DNA of 64,000 nt from Frankia alni ACN14a. Lineage in GTDB: Bacteria > Actinomycetota > Actinomycetes > Frankiales > Frankiaceae. Location: NCBI RefSeq assembly GCF_000058485.1, contig NC_008278.1:6814962-6878961 (forward strand). Reading direction: 5' to 3'. The position numbers and the translations under genes were made by a program. Positions 19,079-27,198 of this stretch are shown one piece after another (positions within the stretch are counted from its first letter, which is position 1; each line of letters begins with the position of its first letter). The notes under the pieces were generated by a model. It ran no database searches. It saw only the letters and a program-made list of their open reading frames with translations, and was not told where the DNA came from.

Positions 19079-20692
19079 ATGACAGGTGTTTCCCCCCGCG
19101 AGGCCGCCGGCGTGGTGGCCGGGAGCGGTCGTGCGGTCGTCGGGGGACTGCGCCTGCCCGCGCTGGCCCGACGCTGGCCGGGCGCGCGCTACGTCCGGGT
19201 GGAGCTGCTCGCGGGCCTGGTGACGGCGCTCGCGCTGATCCCGGAGACGATCTCGTTCTCGGTGGTCGCCGGGGTCGACCCGAAGGTCGGCCTGTTCGCG
19301 TCGTTCACCATTTCGGTGATCATCGCGTTCACCGGTGGCCGACCAGCGATGATCTCCGCCGCCGCGGGCTCGATGGCCCTCGTGGCCGCGCCGCTGGTCC
19401 GCGAGCACGGGCTGAACTACCTGCTCGCGACCACAATCGGCGTCGGGTTGCTGATGGGTGTCCTCGGCGTGCTCGGGGTCGCGCGGCTGATGCGCTTCGT
19501 GCCGCGCACCGTGATGATCGGCTTCGTCAACGCGCTGGCCATCCTGATCTTCACCGCCCAGATGCCGCACGTCATCGGCGAGTCGTGGAAGGTCTACGTC
19601 CTCGTCGCGGGCGGACTGGCGATCCTGCTGACGATCCCCCGGGTCACGAAGGCGATCCCGGCGCCGCTCGTGGCGGTGGCGGTCCTCACGCTGGTCACGT
19701 GTGGTTTCCACGTCTCGGTGCCGACGGTCGGGGACGAGGGCCGGCTGCCCAGCTCGCTGCCGGTGCCCGGCCTCCCCGACGTCCCGTTGACCTGGGAGAC
19801 CCTGCGGATCATCGCCCCCTACGTGGTCGCGCTGACCGCGGTGGGACTGCTGGAGACGCTGCTGACCGCCCAGATCGTCGACCGGATGACCGACACCACC
19901 CACGACCCGAACCGCGAGTCCTGGGGCCTGGGCATCGCCAACGTCGTCAACGGCTTCTTCGGGGGAATGGGCGGCTGCGCGATGATCGGCCAGACCATCG
20001 TCAACGTCAACTCCGGCGGTCGCGGCCGGCTGTCGACCTTCGCCGCGGGCGGCTTCCTGCTGATGCTGGTCGTGCCGCTGCGCGATCTCGTCCGGCACAT
20101 CCCGATGTCCGCGCTGGTCGCGGTGATGGTCCTGGTCGCGGTGATGACCTTCGAGTGGCGCAGCGTCGCGCCGTCCACCCTGCGCCGGATGCCCCGCGGC
20201 GAGACCGCCGTCATGGTCGCGACGGTCGCCGTCGTGGTGCCCACCCACAACCTGGCGTACGGCGTGCTCGTCGGCGTCGTCCTGTCCGCCCTGCTGTTCA
20301 CCCGCCAGGTCGCCCACCTGGCCCTGGTGACCAGCGTGCTCGACCCGGAGGGCGGTGAACGGATCTACGCCGTCCGGGGCACGCTGTTCTTCGCCTCGAC
20401 GGGCGACCTGGTCAACGCCTTCGCCTACGGCCGCGACCCGGCTCGCGTCGTCATCGACCTGTCCAAGGCCGACGTCCTCGACTCCGCTGCGGTCGCCGCC
20501 CTCGACGACGTCCGCACGAAGTACCGCGAACGTGGCACGGAGGTGACCATCGTCGGGTTGAACCCGCGCAGCGCCGACCTGCTGCGGGAGCTGTCCGCCG
20601 AGCCGCCACCCGAGACGACGGCCGAGACGACGGCCGAGACGACTACCGAAGCGACCTCCAGGGCGACAGGGAGTGTCCGCAGAGTCGATTGA
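19079..20692 (+). CDS. SulP-family anion permease with STAS domain
   Basis: 537 residues with about eleven to twelve hydrophobic segments. The SulP signatures include ALALIPETISFSVVAGVDP and the conserved GGMGGCAMIGQTIVNVNSGGRGRLS region. A C-terminal cytoplasmic STAS domain (about 440-520) carries VVIDLSKADVLDSAAVAAL. It probably transports sulfate, bicarbonate or another small anion. The C-terminus has ETTAET repeats. The ATG at 19079 begins a hydrophilic stretch before the first helix. Confidence 0.9.
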   Translation: MTGVSPREAAGVVAGSGRAVVGGLRLPALARRWPGARYVRVELLAGLVTALALIPETISFSVVAGVDPKVGLFASFTISVIIAFTGGRPAMISAAAGSMALVAAPLVREHGLNYLLATTIGVGLLMGVLGVLGVARLMRFVPRTVMIGFVNALAILIFTAQMPHVIGESWKVYVLVAGGLAILLTIPRVTKAIPAPLVAVAVLTLVTCGFHVSVPTVGDEGRLPSSLPVPGLPDVPLTWETLRIIAPYVVALTAVGLLETLLTAQIVDRMTDTTHDPNRESWGLGIANVVNGFFGGMGGCAMIGQTIVNVNSGGRGRLSTFAAGGFLLMLVVPLRDLVRHIPMSALVAVMVLVAVMTFEWRSVAPSTLRRMPRGETAVMVATVAVVVPTHNLAYGVLVGVVLSALLFTRQVAHLALVTSVLDPEGGERIYAVRGTLFFASTGDLVNAFAYGRDPARVVIDLSKADVLDSAAVAALDDVRTKYRERGTEVTIVGLNPRSADLLRELSAEPPPETTAETTAETTTEATSRATGSVRRVD

Positions 20693-20758
20693 CGCCCACC
20701 TTCACCCCTCCGTGAATACACTCCGCCATCAGATACTCACAATGAGGATGGTGGCGGC

Positions 20759-22015
20759 ATGGGCGAGAAGGGCCTTACCGGTGGTCTGGTCGACTTCGCC
20801 CGACGCCAGCCAGCCGTGGTCGTCATCGTCGTCGTCCTCGTCGGGCTGTACCTGTCCAAGGCCAGTTCGGGCGCCGCGACCCGGGCCGTGCTCGTCCCCG
20901 GCGTCGACTTCTCGGCGCCGTCCCTGCTGACCCGCAACCGGACGACCTACGCCGTCGGCGTGGACCCACGCACCCCCGACGCGATCAGCCTGCTCTCCAG
21001 CCGGGACCGCCGGAGTTGGACCACCCTGCCCGACGCCCTGAAGACGCCGCCGGGCTGGGCCGACCCGGGCGGCGGCCTGGGACCGGCGGCGATCGGCACG
21101 TTCGACGGCTCGTACGTCCTCTACTACACGACGACCGTGCGCGGGCTCGGCATCCGCTGCATCTCGGCGGCGACCTCGGCGCACCTGGACGAACCGTTCG
21201 TGGACACGTCGCTGGCCCCGTTCGTCTGCCAGACCGACGAGGGGGGCAGCACCGACCCGAGCCCCTTCGTCGACGACGCCGGGCGCGCCTACCTGACCTG
21301 GAGCAGCCCGGGACGGTCCGGCGGCGCGGGCCCGACGCTGTGGGCCCAGCGGCTGCGCTCGGACGGACTGGTGCTCACCGGCGAGCCGGCGGTGCTGCTG
21401 CGCCCCAGCCTGCCCTGGCAGCAGAAGCGGGTGGCGAGCCCCTCGATGATCGTCGATCAGGGGAACGACCACCTGGTGTACTCGGCCGCCCCGGAGCTCA
21501 ACGGACGCCAGGTGGTGGCCAGCGCCTCGTGCACCGGTCCCCTCGGGCCCTGCCACCCGGCGCCGAAGCCGATGCTGACCGGGGGCAAGGTCGGCTTCGG
21601 CCCCGGGGGCGCCCACGCCTTCACCGACTCCCGTCATCGCTGGTGGCTGGGCCTGCACAGCTGGGACGCGCCGCCAGCGGGCGCCTACCTGCCCACCGGA
21701 CGATTCGTCGTGGTCCCCCTGCGGGTGCGCGACGACGAGCTGTCCGTGCAGGTCAAGTCGCTCACCCAGGGCCGGGTCCGCCCGCCCGAGCAGCACGACT
21801 CCCACCTCGGCGACCACGAGACCCGCGACGACCACGAGACCCGCGACGAAGAGACCCGTCACGAAGAGACCCGTCACCACGAGACCCGGCACCACGGGAC
21901 CCGCGACCACGAGACCCGTCACCACGAGACCCGCGACCACGGCGACCACGCCCGCGAGCAGAACGCCACCGACAGCGGCGGTCACGCCGGCCCTGGGATG
22001 ACCGCCGGCGGCTGA
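20759..22015 (+). CDS. GH43-like five-bladed beta-propeller protein, membrane-anchored
   Basis: 418 residues. A signal-anchor helix (about residues 20-36, VVVIVVVLVGLYLS) precedes a domain with glycosidase family 43/62 features: an early acidic blade (VPGVDFSAPSLL), GSTDPSPFVDDAGRAYLTW carrying the mid-domain Asp, and KRVASPSMIVDQGNDHLVYS as the region of the catalytic glutamate, although no clear Glu is seen there. Arabinan or xylan-like substrates are typical, but loss of catalytic residues cannot be excluded. The last about 60 residues are tandem HETRD/HETRH repeats, unlike any catalytic domain. Confidence 0.7.
   Translation: MGEKGLTGGLVDFARRQPAVVVIVVVLVGLYLSKASSGAATRAVLVPGVDFSAPSLLTRNRTTYAVGVDPRTPDAISLLSSRDRRSWTTLPDALKTPPGWADPGGGLGPAAIGTFDGSYVLYYTTTVRGLGIRCISAATSAHLDEPFVDTSLAPFVCQTDEGGSTDPSPFVDDAGRAYLTWSSPGRSGGAGPTLWAQRLRSDGLVLTGEPAVLLRPSLPWQQKRVASPSMIVDQGNDHLVYSAAPELNGRQVVASASCTGPLGPCHPAPKPMLTGGKVGFGPGGAHAFTDSRHRWWLGLHSWDAPPAGAYLPTGRFVVVPLRVRDDELSVQVKSLTQGRVRPPEQHDSHLGDHETRDDHETRDEETRHEETRHHETRHHGTRDHETRHHETRDHGDHAREQNATDSGGHAGPGMTAGG
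21801..21957 (+). repeat. short tandem repeat encoding an HETR(D/H) tail
   Basis: About nine imperfect units of 15 or 18 bp built around CACGAGACCCG encode HETRD, EETRH, HETRH and HGTRD at the C-terminus of the GH43-like protein. Confidence 0.85.
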
Positions 22016-22117
22016 CAGGCACAATGGCCCTCTCGACATCGTTGTCTGGACAACCATCAGCAACGAGTCTCAGCGACACCCGTCGCCGAGGCCGACCGCG
22101 AGGGGGACGACCTTCCG

Positions 22118-22876
22118 ATGACCGAACCCGAGGCCCCGGCCGCGCGGTCCCGACGACGGCGGCCGCGGCTGCTCGTCGTCCTGATCGGCGCCGTCGTGGT
22201 GCTGGCGATCCTGGTCGTGGGCGGCACCGCCCTCTACATCAATGTGATCAAGAAGGACGCACCGGAGGAGTTCTCCCTGGCCCAGCCGGGCGGCGACGAG
22301 ACGGTGGCGCCGACCGGCTCGCTGGCCGGCACCTGGACGATCGCGCCGGGCTCGGAGGTCGGCTACCGCGTCAAGGAGATCCTCTTCGGCCAGAACACGA
22401 CGGCGGCGGGGCGGACGAAGCAGGTGTCGGGCTCGCTCACCATCGACGGCTCGCGGGCCTCGCAGGCATCCTTCAGCGTGCAGATGGCCACGGTGGCCAG
22501 CGACGAGGCCCGCCGGGACAACCAGTTCCGCGGCCGGATCATGGACACCGACACCTTCCCGACCGCCACCTTCACCCTCGCCGAACCGGTCGACATCGGC
22601 GCCGTCCCCACCGACTCGAAGACCACCCGGGCCGTCGCCGCGAAGGGCGATCTGACCCTGCGGGGCAAGACCAGGCGGGTCACGATGACGCTGCAGTCCC
22701 GCTGGGACGGCACCTCCATCCGCACCGTCGGCCAGCTCCCGGTCGTCTTCGCCGACTACGACATCCCGAACCCGAGCTTCCCCGGCATCTCCACCGAGGA
22801 TCACGGGATCATGGAAGTCTCCCTGGTCTTCACCCGCTCCGCCGCGGCCCCCGCAACCACCGCCGCCAGGCCCTGA
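22118..22876 (+). CDS. YceI-family protein with N-terminal membrane anchor
   Basis: 252 residues. An Arg-rich start and a transmembrane helix (LLVVLIGAVVVLAILVVGG) are followed by a YceI lipocalin-like beta-barrel from about residue 70: GTWTIAPGSEVGYRVKE, then DTDTFPTATFTL and GDLTLRGKTRRVTM. YceI proteins bind isoprenoid or polar lipid ligands outside the membrane. Precise ligand unknown. Convergent with the NCS2 permease gene. Confidence 0.92.
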   Translation: MTEPEAPAARSRRRRPRLLVVLIGAVVVLAILVVGGTALYINVIKKDAPEEFSLAQPGGDETVAPTGSLAGTWTIAPGSEVGYRVKEILFGQNTTAAGRTKQVSGSLTIDGSRASQASFSVQMATVASDEARRDNQFRGRIMDTDTFPTATFTLAEPVDIGAVPTDSKTTRAVAAKGDLTLRGKTRRVTMTLQSRWDGTSIRTVGQLPVVFADYDIPNPSFPGISTEDHGIMEVSLVFTRSAAAPATTAARP

Positions 22877-22921
22877 TCCACACCACTGCCCACCGTCCCA
22901 CCCCCCTCCCCCGCATCCCCC

Positions 22922-22966
22922 GCTTATCCAGAGGGATGAATCGGGCACGGAACCCTCTGGATAAAC
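22922..22966. repeat. palindromic intergenic repeat, copy 2 (terminator-like hairpin)
   Basis: Same element as at 5746-5790: a stem TTATCCAGAGGG/CCCTCTGGATAA around a 17-base loop that differs from copy 1 by a single base. It lies between the convergent YceI and NCS2 permease genes. Confidence 0.85.
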
Positions 22967-23064
22967 GGGGCGCACGGCGGACGGACGACCGCACCGCCGG
23001 TCGGAGTGGCTGACCGGCGGTGCGGCGGGGTGCCGAGGCGCCCGCAGGCGGCGGTTCCGGCCGC

Positions 23065-23136
23065 TCAGGCAGCCCAGGCGGCCCAGGCGGCCCAGGCGGC
23101 CCAGGCGGTTCAGGCGGCTCAGGCGGCTCAGGCGCC
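23065..23136. repeat. eight tandem 9-bp repeats at the 3' end of the permease gene
   Basis: Eight units of CCAGGCGGC/TCAGGCGGC. On the minus strand each unit reads GCC GCC TGR in frame with the permease, and the permease stop codon (TGA) is the last triplet of the first unit. Confidence 0.9.
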
Positions 23137-24891
23137 CGCGGGTGCCGAGGTCGCCGGCTTGGGGCCGGTCGCCGAGGTGCTGGGCGCGGGCGCGGTGTCC
23201 GGGGTCGGGTCCACGGCGGGCGGCTTCGTGGCGTCGGCGGCCGGCGCGACCTCCTCGGGAGCGCTGCGCCGCGTCTGCGACGGGATGCCGTGCTCCCGCT
23301 CCAGCGCGATCTCCTCGGCGTCCGGCACCCGCGGCGCGGGCCTGGTCAGCGCCCAGGCCACGCAGACCACGGTGAGGAACAGGTAGCCGAGAGCAACCTG
23401 TCCGCCACCCGCATCCCACTCGACCTTCTCCGCGTGGATCAGCCCCACGAAGGACAACACCGCGCCCAGGGCCGATGCGATCGCCGCCGAGACGAACCGC
23501 TTGTCGATGATGAACGCGACGATGGAGCCGAGCACCAGGCCGGCCAGCACCGCTCCGTCCCCGAGCAGGTGCAGGCCGTGCAGCAGCACGCTGTTGCCCT
23601 CGAGGTCGGCCTCGGTGACGTTCAGGTTGACCGCCGGGTTCATCTTCGACGCCACGCCCACGGCTGTCGTCACCGTGTTGTCGATCTGCCCGGCCGCCCA
23701 GGAGGCGATGTTCGGGATGATCGCGGCGATGACGGCGGCGCCGTGCGCCTTCGGCGAGGCCTGGAACGCCTGGGCGCCGATGAGCAGCCCGATGTAGAGC
23801 AGGATCGGCACGATCGCCGGCAGCGGTAGCACGGCATTGAGCAGGCCGAACAGGCCGAGAAAGCACAACACCGCAATGACGACGCCGGTGGCCAGGGAGT
23901 AGCCGGTGCGACCGCCGGCGGCCTTCCAGCCCGGGTGACCGATGTAGACGGCGGGCGGGAACGGCGAGCCGAGCGCCGAGCCGATGATGGCGCCGAAGCC
24001 GTCGGCGAGCAGGATCGGCCGCAGGTTGTAGTTGTCCCCGGCGGACGCGGCGCTCTCCACGTTGGACATGCCCTCGGTGAAGTTGTAGACGCCGAGCGGG
24101 ATCGCCGTGGCCAGCAGCGGCGAGATGTCGGACAGGCCGTGGAACAACTTGTCGAAGTGGAAGGTCGGCAGCGACACCGCGATGTCCTTGGCCGCCTCCG
24201 ACACCGCCGGGGTGTCCATGAACCCACCGATCCAGCCGATGGCGGTGCCCAGCGCCAGCGCGACCGCGCCGATCGGCAGGTTCCACGGCAGCTTCAGGTC
24301 GGTGAGCAGGCCGACGAGCAGCAGGCCGAAGACGGGCAGCGCGATCCAGGCGGCGTCCCACATCTGCGCGGCGGGCCGCATCGAGATGAACGCGATCGAG
24401 ATGCCGGCCAGCGTGCCGAGCATGGCCGCCCGCGGCGCGTACTTGCGGATCATCGGCCCGACGAACGCGCCGATCACGACGATGATGCCGATGATGAACG
24501 CCCAGGCGAGGCCGGCCTGCCACGCCTCGACCGGGTTCTTCGTCTTCAGGTAGATCGGCAGCATGATGACGAACACGACGATGAACATGTGCGGGACGCT
24601 CGGCCCGTACGGCATCGCCGTGACGTCGTCCCGGCCCTCCTTCGCCGCCAGCCGGCGACCCAGGTAGGCGTAGAACAGGTTGCCGAGCAGCATCGCGATC
24701 CCGAGCGCGGGCAGGATCGCACCGAAGACGTCGTCCTTGGGAATGTTGACGACGAACAGGCACAGCGAGCTCAGGACGATGACGTTGACCAGCACGTTGA
24801 CGCCCAGGCCGAAGAAGGCGTTGGTGTCGCCCTTCGTCCAGTAGGGCAGGGCCGGCGCGGACGACGCCGGTCGATTCCCGATCTTGACCAT
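23128..24891 (-). CDS. NCS2-family nucleobase/ureide permease
   Basis: 587 residues with 12-14 hydrophobic segments, matching the nucleobase-cation symporter-2 (xanthine/uracil, AzgA-like) family. Recognisable are ALGIAMLLGNLFYAYLGRR, AMPYGPSVPHMF and TEGMSNVESAASAGDNYN. The C-terminal 70 residues are a Pro/Ala-rich cytoplasmic tail. It starts 18 bp after the biuret-hydrolase-like gene, so both are almost certainly one transcript. The permease probably imports the substrate of that hydrolase. ATG at 24891 with GAGGACGGG upstream. Confidence 0.85.
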   Translation of the reverse strand: MVKIGNRPASSAPALPYWTKGDTNAFFGLGVNVLVNVIVLSSLCLFVVNIPKDDVFGAILPALGIAMLLGNLFYAYLGRRLAAKEGRDDVTAMPYGPSVPHMFIVVFVIMLPIYLKTKNPVEAWQAGLAWAFIIGIIVVIGAFVGPMIRKYAPRAAMLGTLAGISIAFISMRPAAQMWDAAWIALPVFGLLLVGLLTDLKLPWNLPIGAVALALGTAIGWIGGFMDTPAVSEAAKDIAVSLPTFHFDKLFHGLSDISPLLATAIPLGVYNFTEGMSNVESAASAGDNYNLRPILLADGFGAIIGSALGSPFPPAVYIGHPGWKAAGGRTGYSLATGVVIAVLCFLGLFGLLNAVLPLPAIVPILLYIGLLIGAQAFQASPKAHGAAVIAAIIPNIASWAAGQIDNTVTTAVGVASKMNPAVNLNVTEADLEGNSVLLHGLHLLGDGAVLAGLVLGSIVAFIIDKRFVSAAIASALGAVLSFVGLIHAEKVEWDAGGGQVALGYLFLTVVCVAWALTRPAPRVPDAEEIALEREHGIPSQTRRSAPEEVAPAADATKPPAVDPTPDTAPAPSTSATGPKPATSAPAGA

Positions 24892-24909
24892 GGTGGGACC
24901 CGTCCTCTT

Positions 24910-25668
24910 TCAGGAGGCCGTGACGGCGGGTGCGGGCAGGGTGGAGTCGGCCGCGGGGGTCGAGGCGGCGAGCGCGGCGAGGAAGTCGGCGGAGGGGGCG
25001 ACCCAGCCGAAGATCCCGCCCTGGGCGGCGACCATCTCCAGCGCCACCCGCTGGAACTCGGGAAAGTAGGAGCCCACGCAGTCGCTGAGCACCAGGCACT
25101 CGAAGCCGCGGTCGTTGGCCTCGCGCACGGTCGTGTGCACGCAGACCTCGGTCGTCACCCCGGCGACGACGAGGCTGGTGATCCCCTTCTCGGCGAGGAC
25201 GTCACCGAAGGCGGTGGCGTAGAAGGCGCCCTTGCCGGGCTTGTCGATGACGTACTCGCCGTCGACCGGCGCGAGCTCGTCGATGATGTCCTGCCCGTAC
25301 TCGCCCCGGATGAGGATGCGGCCCTTGGGACCGAGGTCGCCGATGCGCAGCGCGGCGTCGCCGCGGTGCAGCTTCGCCGGCGGAAGGTCGGACAGGTCGG
25401 GCAGGTGGCCCTCGCGGGTGTGGATGACGGTCAGTCCCGCGGCCCGCACGGCCGCCAGCACGGCCTGCAGCGGTTCGATCGTGCTCCGCAGCTGGCTGAC
25501 GTCGTTGCCGAGACTCTCCCCGAAGCCACCCGGTTCGAGGAAGTCGCGCTGCATGTCGATGACGACGAGCGCGGTGGTTGCGGGGTCGAAGGTGAAGTCG
25601 TACGGTCGGGCGCTCACGGTCAGGGGCGCGGTCGGGGTCGGGGTCGGGGTCGTTGCGGTTTCGCTCAT
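24910..25668 (-). CDS. cysteine hydrolase, biuret-hydrolase-like (isochorismatase superfamily)
   Basis: 252 residues from the ATG at 25668. The cysteine-hydrolase triad is visible: Asp38 in VVIDMQRDF, Lys146 in DKPGKGAFY and Cys176 in TTEVCVHTT. The long matches to biuret hydrolases ([15 protein letters not shown] and [20 protein letters not shown], as I recall for the rhizobial BiuH) make biuret to allophanate plus ammonia the leading hypothesis. Ureidoacrylate or other ureide amidase activity is the alternative. First gene of a two-gene operon with the NCS2 permease, suggesting nitrogen scavenging. Confidence 0.82.
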   Translation of the reverse strand: MSETATTPTPTPTAPLTVSARPYDFTFDPATTALVVIDMQRDFLEPGGFGESLGNDVSQLRSTIEPLQAVLAAVRAAGLTVIHTREGHLPDLSDLPPAKLHRGDAALRIGDLGPKGRILIRGEYGQDIIDELAPVDGEYVIDKPGKGAFYATAFGDVLAEKGITSLVVAGVTTEVCVHTTVREANDRGFECLVLSDCVGSYFPEFQRVALEMVAAQGGIFGWVAPSADFLAALAASTPAADSTLPAPAVTAS

Positions 25669-26158
25669 GCCAGCTCTCGCCATCGGAGTCCACAGGTTTT
25701 GGATCCGCGCAGGGTCGGATCCGCGCGTCTGGAGTGCGTCGAGGGAGCTCGCCACGCCCGGCCCGATCGTCCGGTGCCTCCCCCGCCTTGTCTGGAGACG
25801 AGGGTCAGGGCACGTCGTTTCAGATCACCGCCCGGTACGTAACACGGCGATGAACTCTGTATCCCAGCTCGTATCCGGGCCCGTATACAGATCATGAGAG
25901 TGATCGACGCGGAGAATTGCGGCATTTGTGCTGGTCGGCGACTCTGGGGGACGTGGCATACGCCACTGCAAGGCGCCCACAGCGCCGAACGGGTCGATAT
26001 TGGCCCGCGGGGCTCCGCGCCGGGCGGAGTCGTGATCCACGCGCGACGGACCGCCGGCAGGCGCGGCGACCGGTCACCTGCCCGCGCCGAGCCGCGGCGC
26101 GGAGCGATCGCGTCCCTCGCGGCCCTGCCCACCGGCCGTCGCAGAAGAGGGGTGCGAT
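25669..26158. other. divergent intergenic control region
   Basis: About 490 bp between the leftward hydrolase/permease operon and the rightward thioesterase gene. It has a locally AT-richer patch with three GTAT cores and a strong near-palindrome at 25871-25888. No additional gene recognised. Confidence 0.55.
25871..25888. promoter_or_regulatory. candidate operator palindrome
   Basis: GTATCCGGGCCCGTATAC is an 18-bp palindrome with one mismatched pair. It is nested inside a wider CTGTAT...ATACAG inverted repeat (25857-25890). Location upstream of the hydrolase/permease operon suggests a repressor site. The regulator is not identifiable here. Confidence 0.5.
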
Positions 26159-27049
26159 GTGGGTGGACGGTCCGTGGAGACCATCGATCCCCAGCGGGAC
26201 GGTTCGCCGTCCGCACGGCCCGATCCGCTGGTACCGGTCAACGCCCAGGCGCCTGGCGTGTTTACGCTGAGCGATCTGCTGGCGGTGCTGGACCTGGACG
26301 GGGACGTCCCGCCGGTGCCGGCCCGATGTCTGGTGAGCGCACACGGCGGGATCCTGGGCGCGCAGCTGCTCGGTCAGCAGATCGTCCTCGCGGAGCGCCT
26401 GGCGCCGGGCAAGACGGTGCACTCGCTGCACACGATCTTCTCTCGCCCCGGGGACTGCCGGCAGCCGCTCTGGGTCGACGTCGAACGTCTCGCGCACGGC
26501 GGTTCGATCGACGCGCTGGCGCTGTCCTTCCGGCAGGGCTCGCTGCACATCTGCCGGGCGGACGTGATGCTGCGGGCCGCGGAGGCCGACTTCCTCAGCG
26601 TGCAGGCGAGCCGGGTGGACCTGCCGGGGCCGGAGGCGGGGGTGCCACGCCCGGACCGACCGATGATGCCGTGGGAGGTCAGGGTGCTGCCGCGGGCGGA
26701 GCCGCACCGGCTCGACCAGTGGCAGCGGATCCCCGATGCCGGCGCGGATCCGACAGTCTGGCGGGCCCTGCTGGCCCATTCCTGCGAGTTGCTACCGCTG
26801 GCCGATCTGCTCGCGGCCGCGGGGATCCCGCCCCTGCCCGGCGAACGACCGCAGGTCGCCGCGGCGGTGCTGTCCCAGACCGTCACGTTCCTCGATGACC
26901 TGGACGTCCGGGACTGGCACCTGTTCCAGGTCCGCACGGTGCACGCCGGCCACGGCCGCGCGGTCGGCCGCATCGAGGTCTTCGGCCCGGACGGGGTGCA
27001 GCGGGCCGCTGCCGAGGTCGTCGGGCTGCTGCGCCCGGCCCGCCCCTGA
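26159..27049 (+). CDS. acyl-CoA thioesterase (TesB-like double hotdog)
   Basis: 296 residues. The first hotdog domain has the TesB-type pattern LGAQLLGQQIVLAERLAPGK, TVHSLHTIFSRPGD and a beta strand with LWVDVERLAHGGSIDALAL. The second half resembles the C-terminal hotdog, including TVTFLDDLDVRDWHLFQVRTVHAGHGRAVG. It would hydrolyse acyl-CoA to free acid in the cytosol. GTGs at 26159 and 26174 both precede homology and the true start is not decided. Confidence 0.8.
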   Translation: MGGRSVETIDPQRDGSPSARPDPLVPVNAQAPGVFTLSDLLAVLDLDGDVPPVPARCLVSAHGGILGAQLLGQQIVLAERLAPGKTVHSLHTIFSRPGDCRQPLWVDVERLAHGGSIDALALSFRQGSLHICRADVMLRAAEADFLSVQASRVDLPGPEAGVPRPDRPMMPWEVRVLPRAEPHRLDQWQRIPDAGADPTVWRALLAHSCELLPLADLLAAAGIPPLPGERPQVAAAVLSQTVTFLDDLDVRDWHLFQVRTVHAGHGRAVGRIEVFGPDGVQRAAAEVVGLLRPARP

Positions 27050-27132
27050 CCTCACCTCCGGCCGGCCACCCATCCCGCCGACCTCGTTTCCCCGATCTCA
27101 TCCCGCCGGCCCCGAGGCCGCCGTGGGACGTT

Positions 27133-27186
27133 CCTTGTCTTTCCAGAGGGCGGTGAGTGGCTTTTTGTCCCTCTGGAAAGACAAGG
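27133..27186. terminator. perfect 18-bp inverted repeat between convergent genes
   Basis: CCTTGTCTTTCCAGAGGG pairs perfectly with its complement at 27169-27186 around an 18-base loop. It lies between the stops of the thioesterase and MFS genes and has T-rich ends. The stem core CCAGAGGG/CCCTCTGG is shared with the hairpins at 5746 and 22922. Confidence 0.85.
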
Positions 27187-27198
27187 CCGGCGCCGAGG

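Noticed and set aside
22070-25099. 1009-residue open frame on the minus strand across YceI and the permease
   Set aside because: Shadow of the NCS2 permease and of the biuret-hydrolase-like gene; composition and lack of motifs argue against coding.
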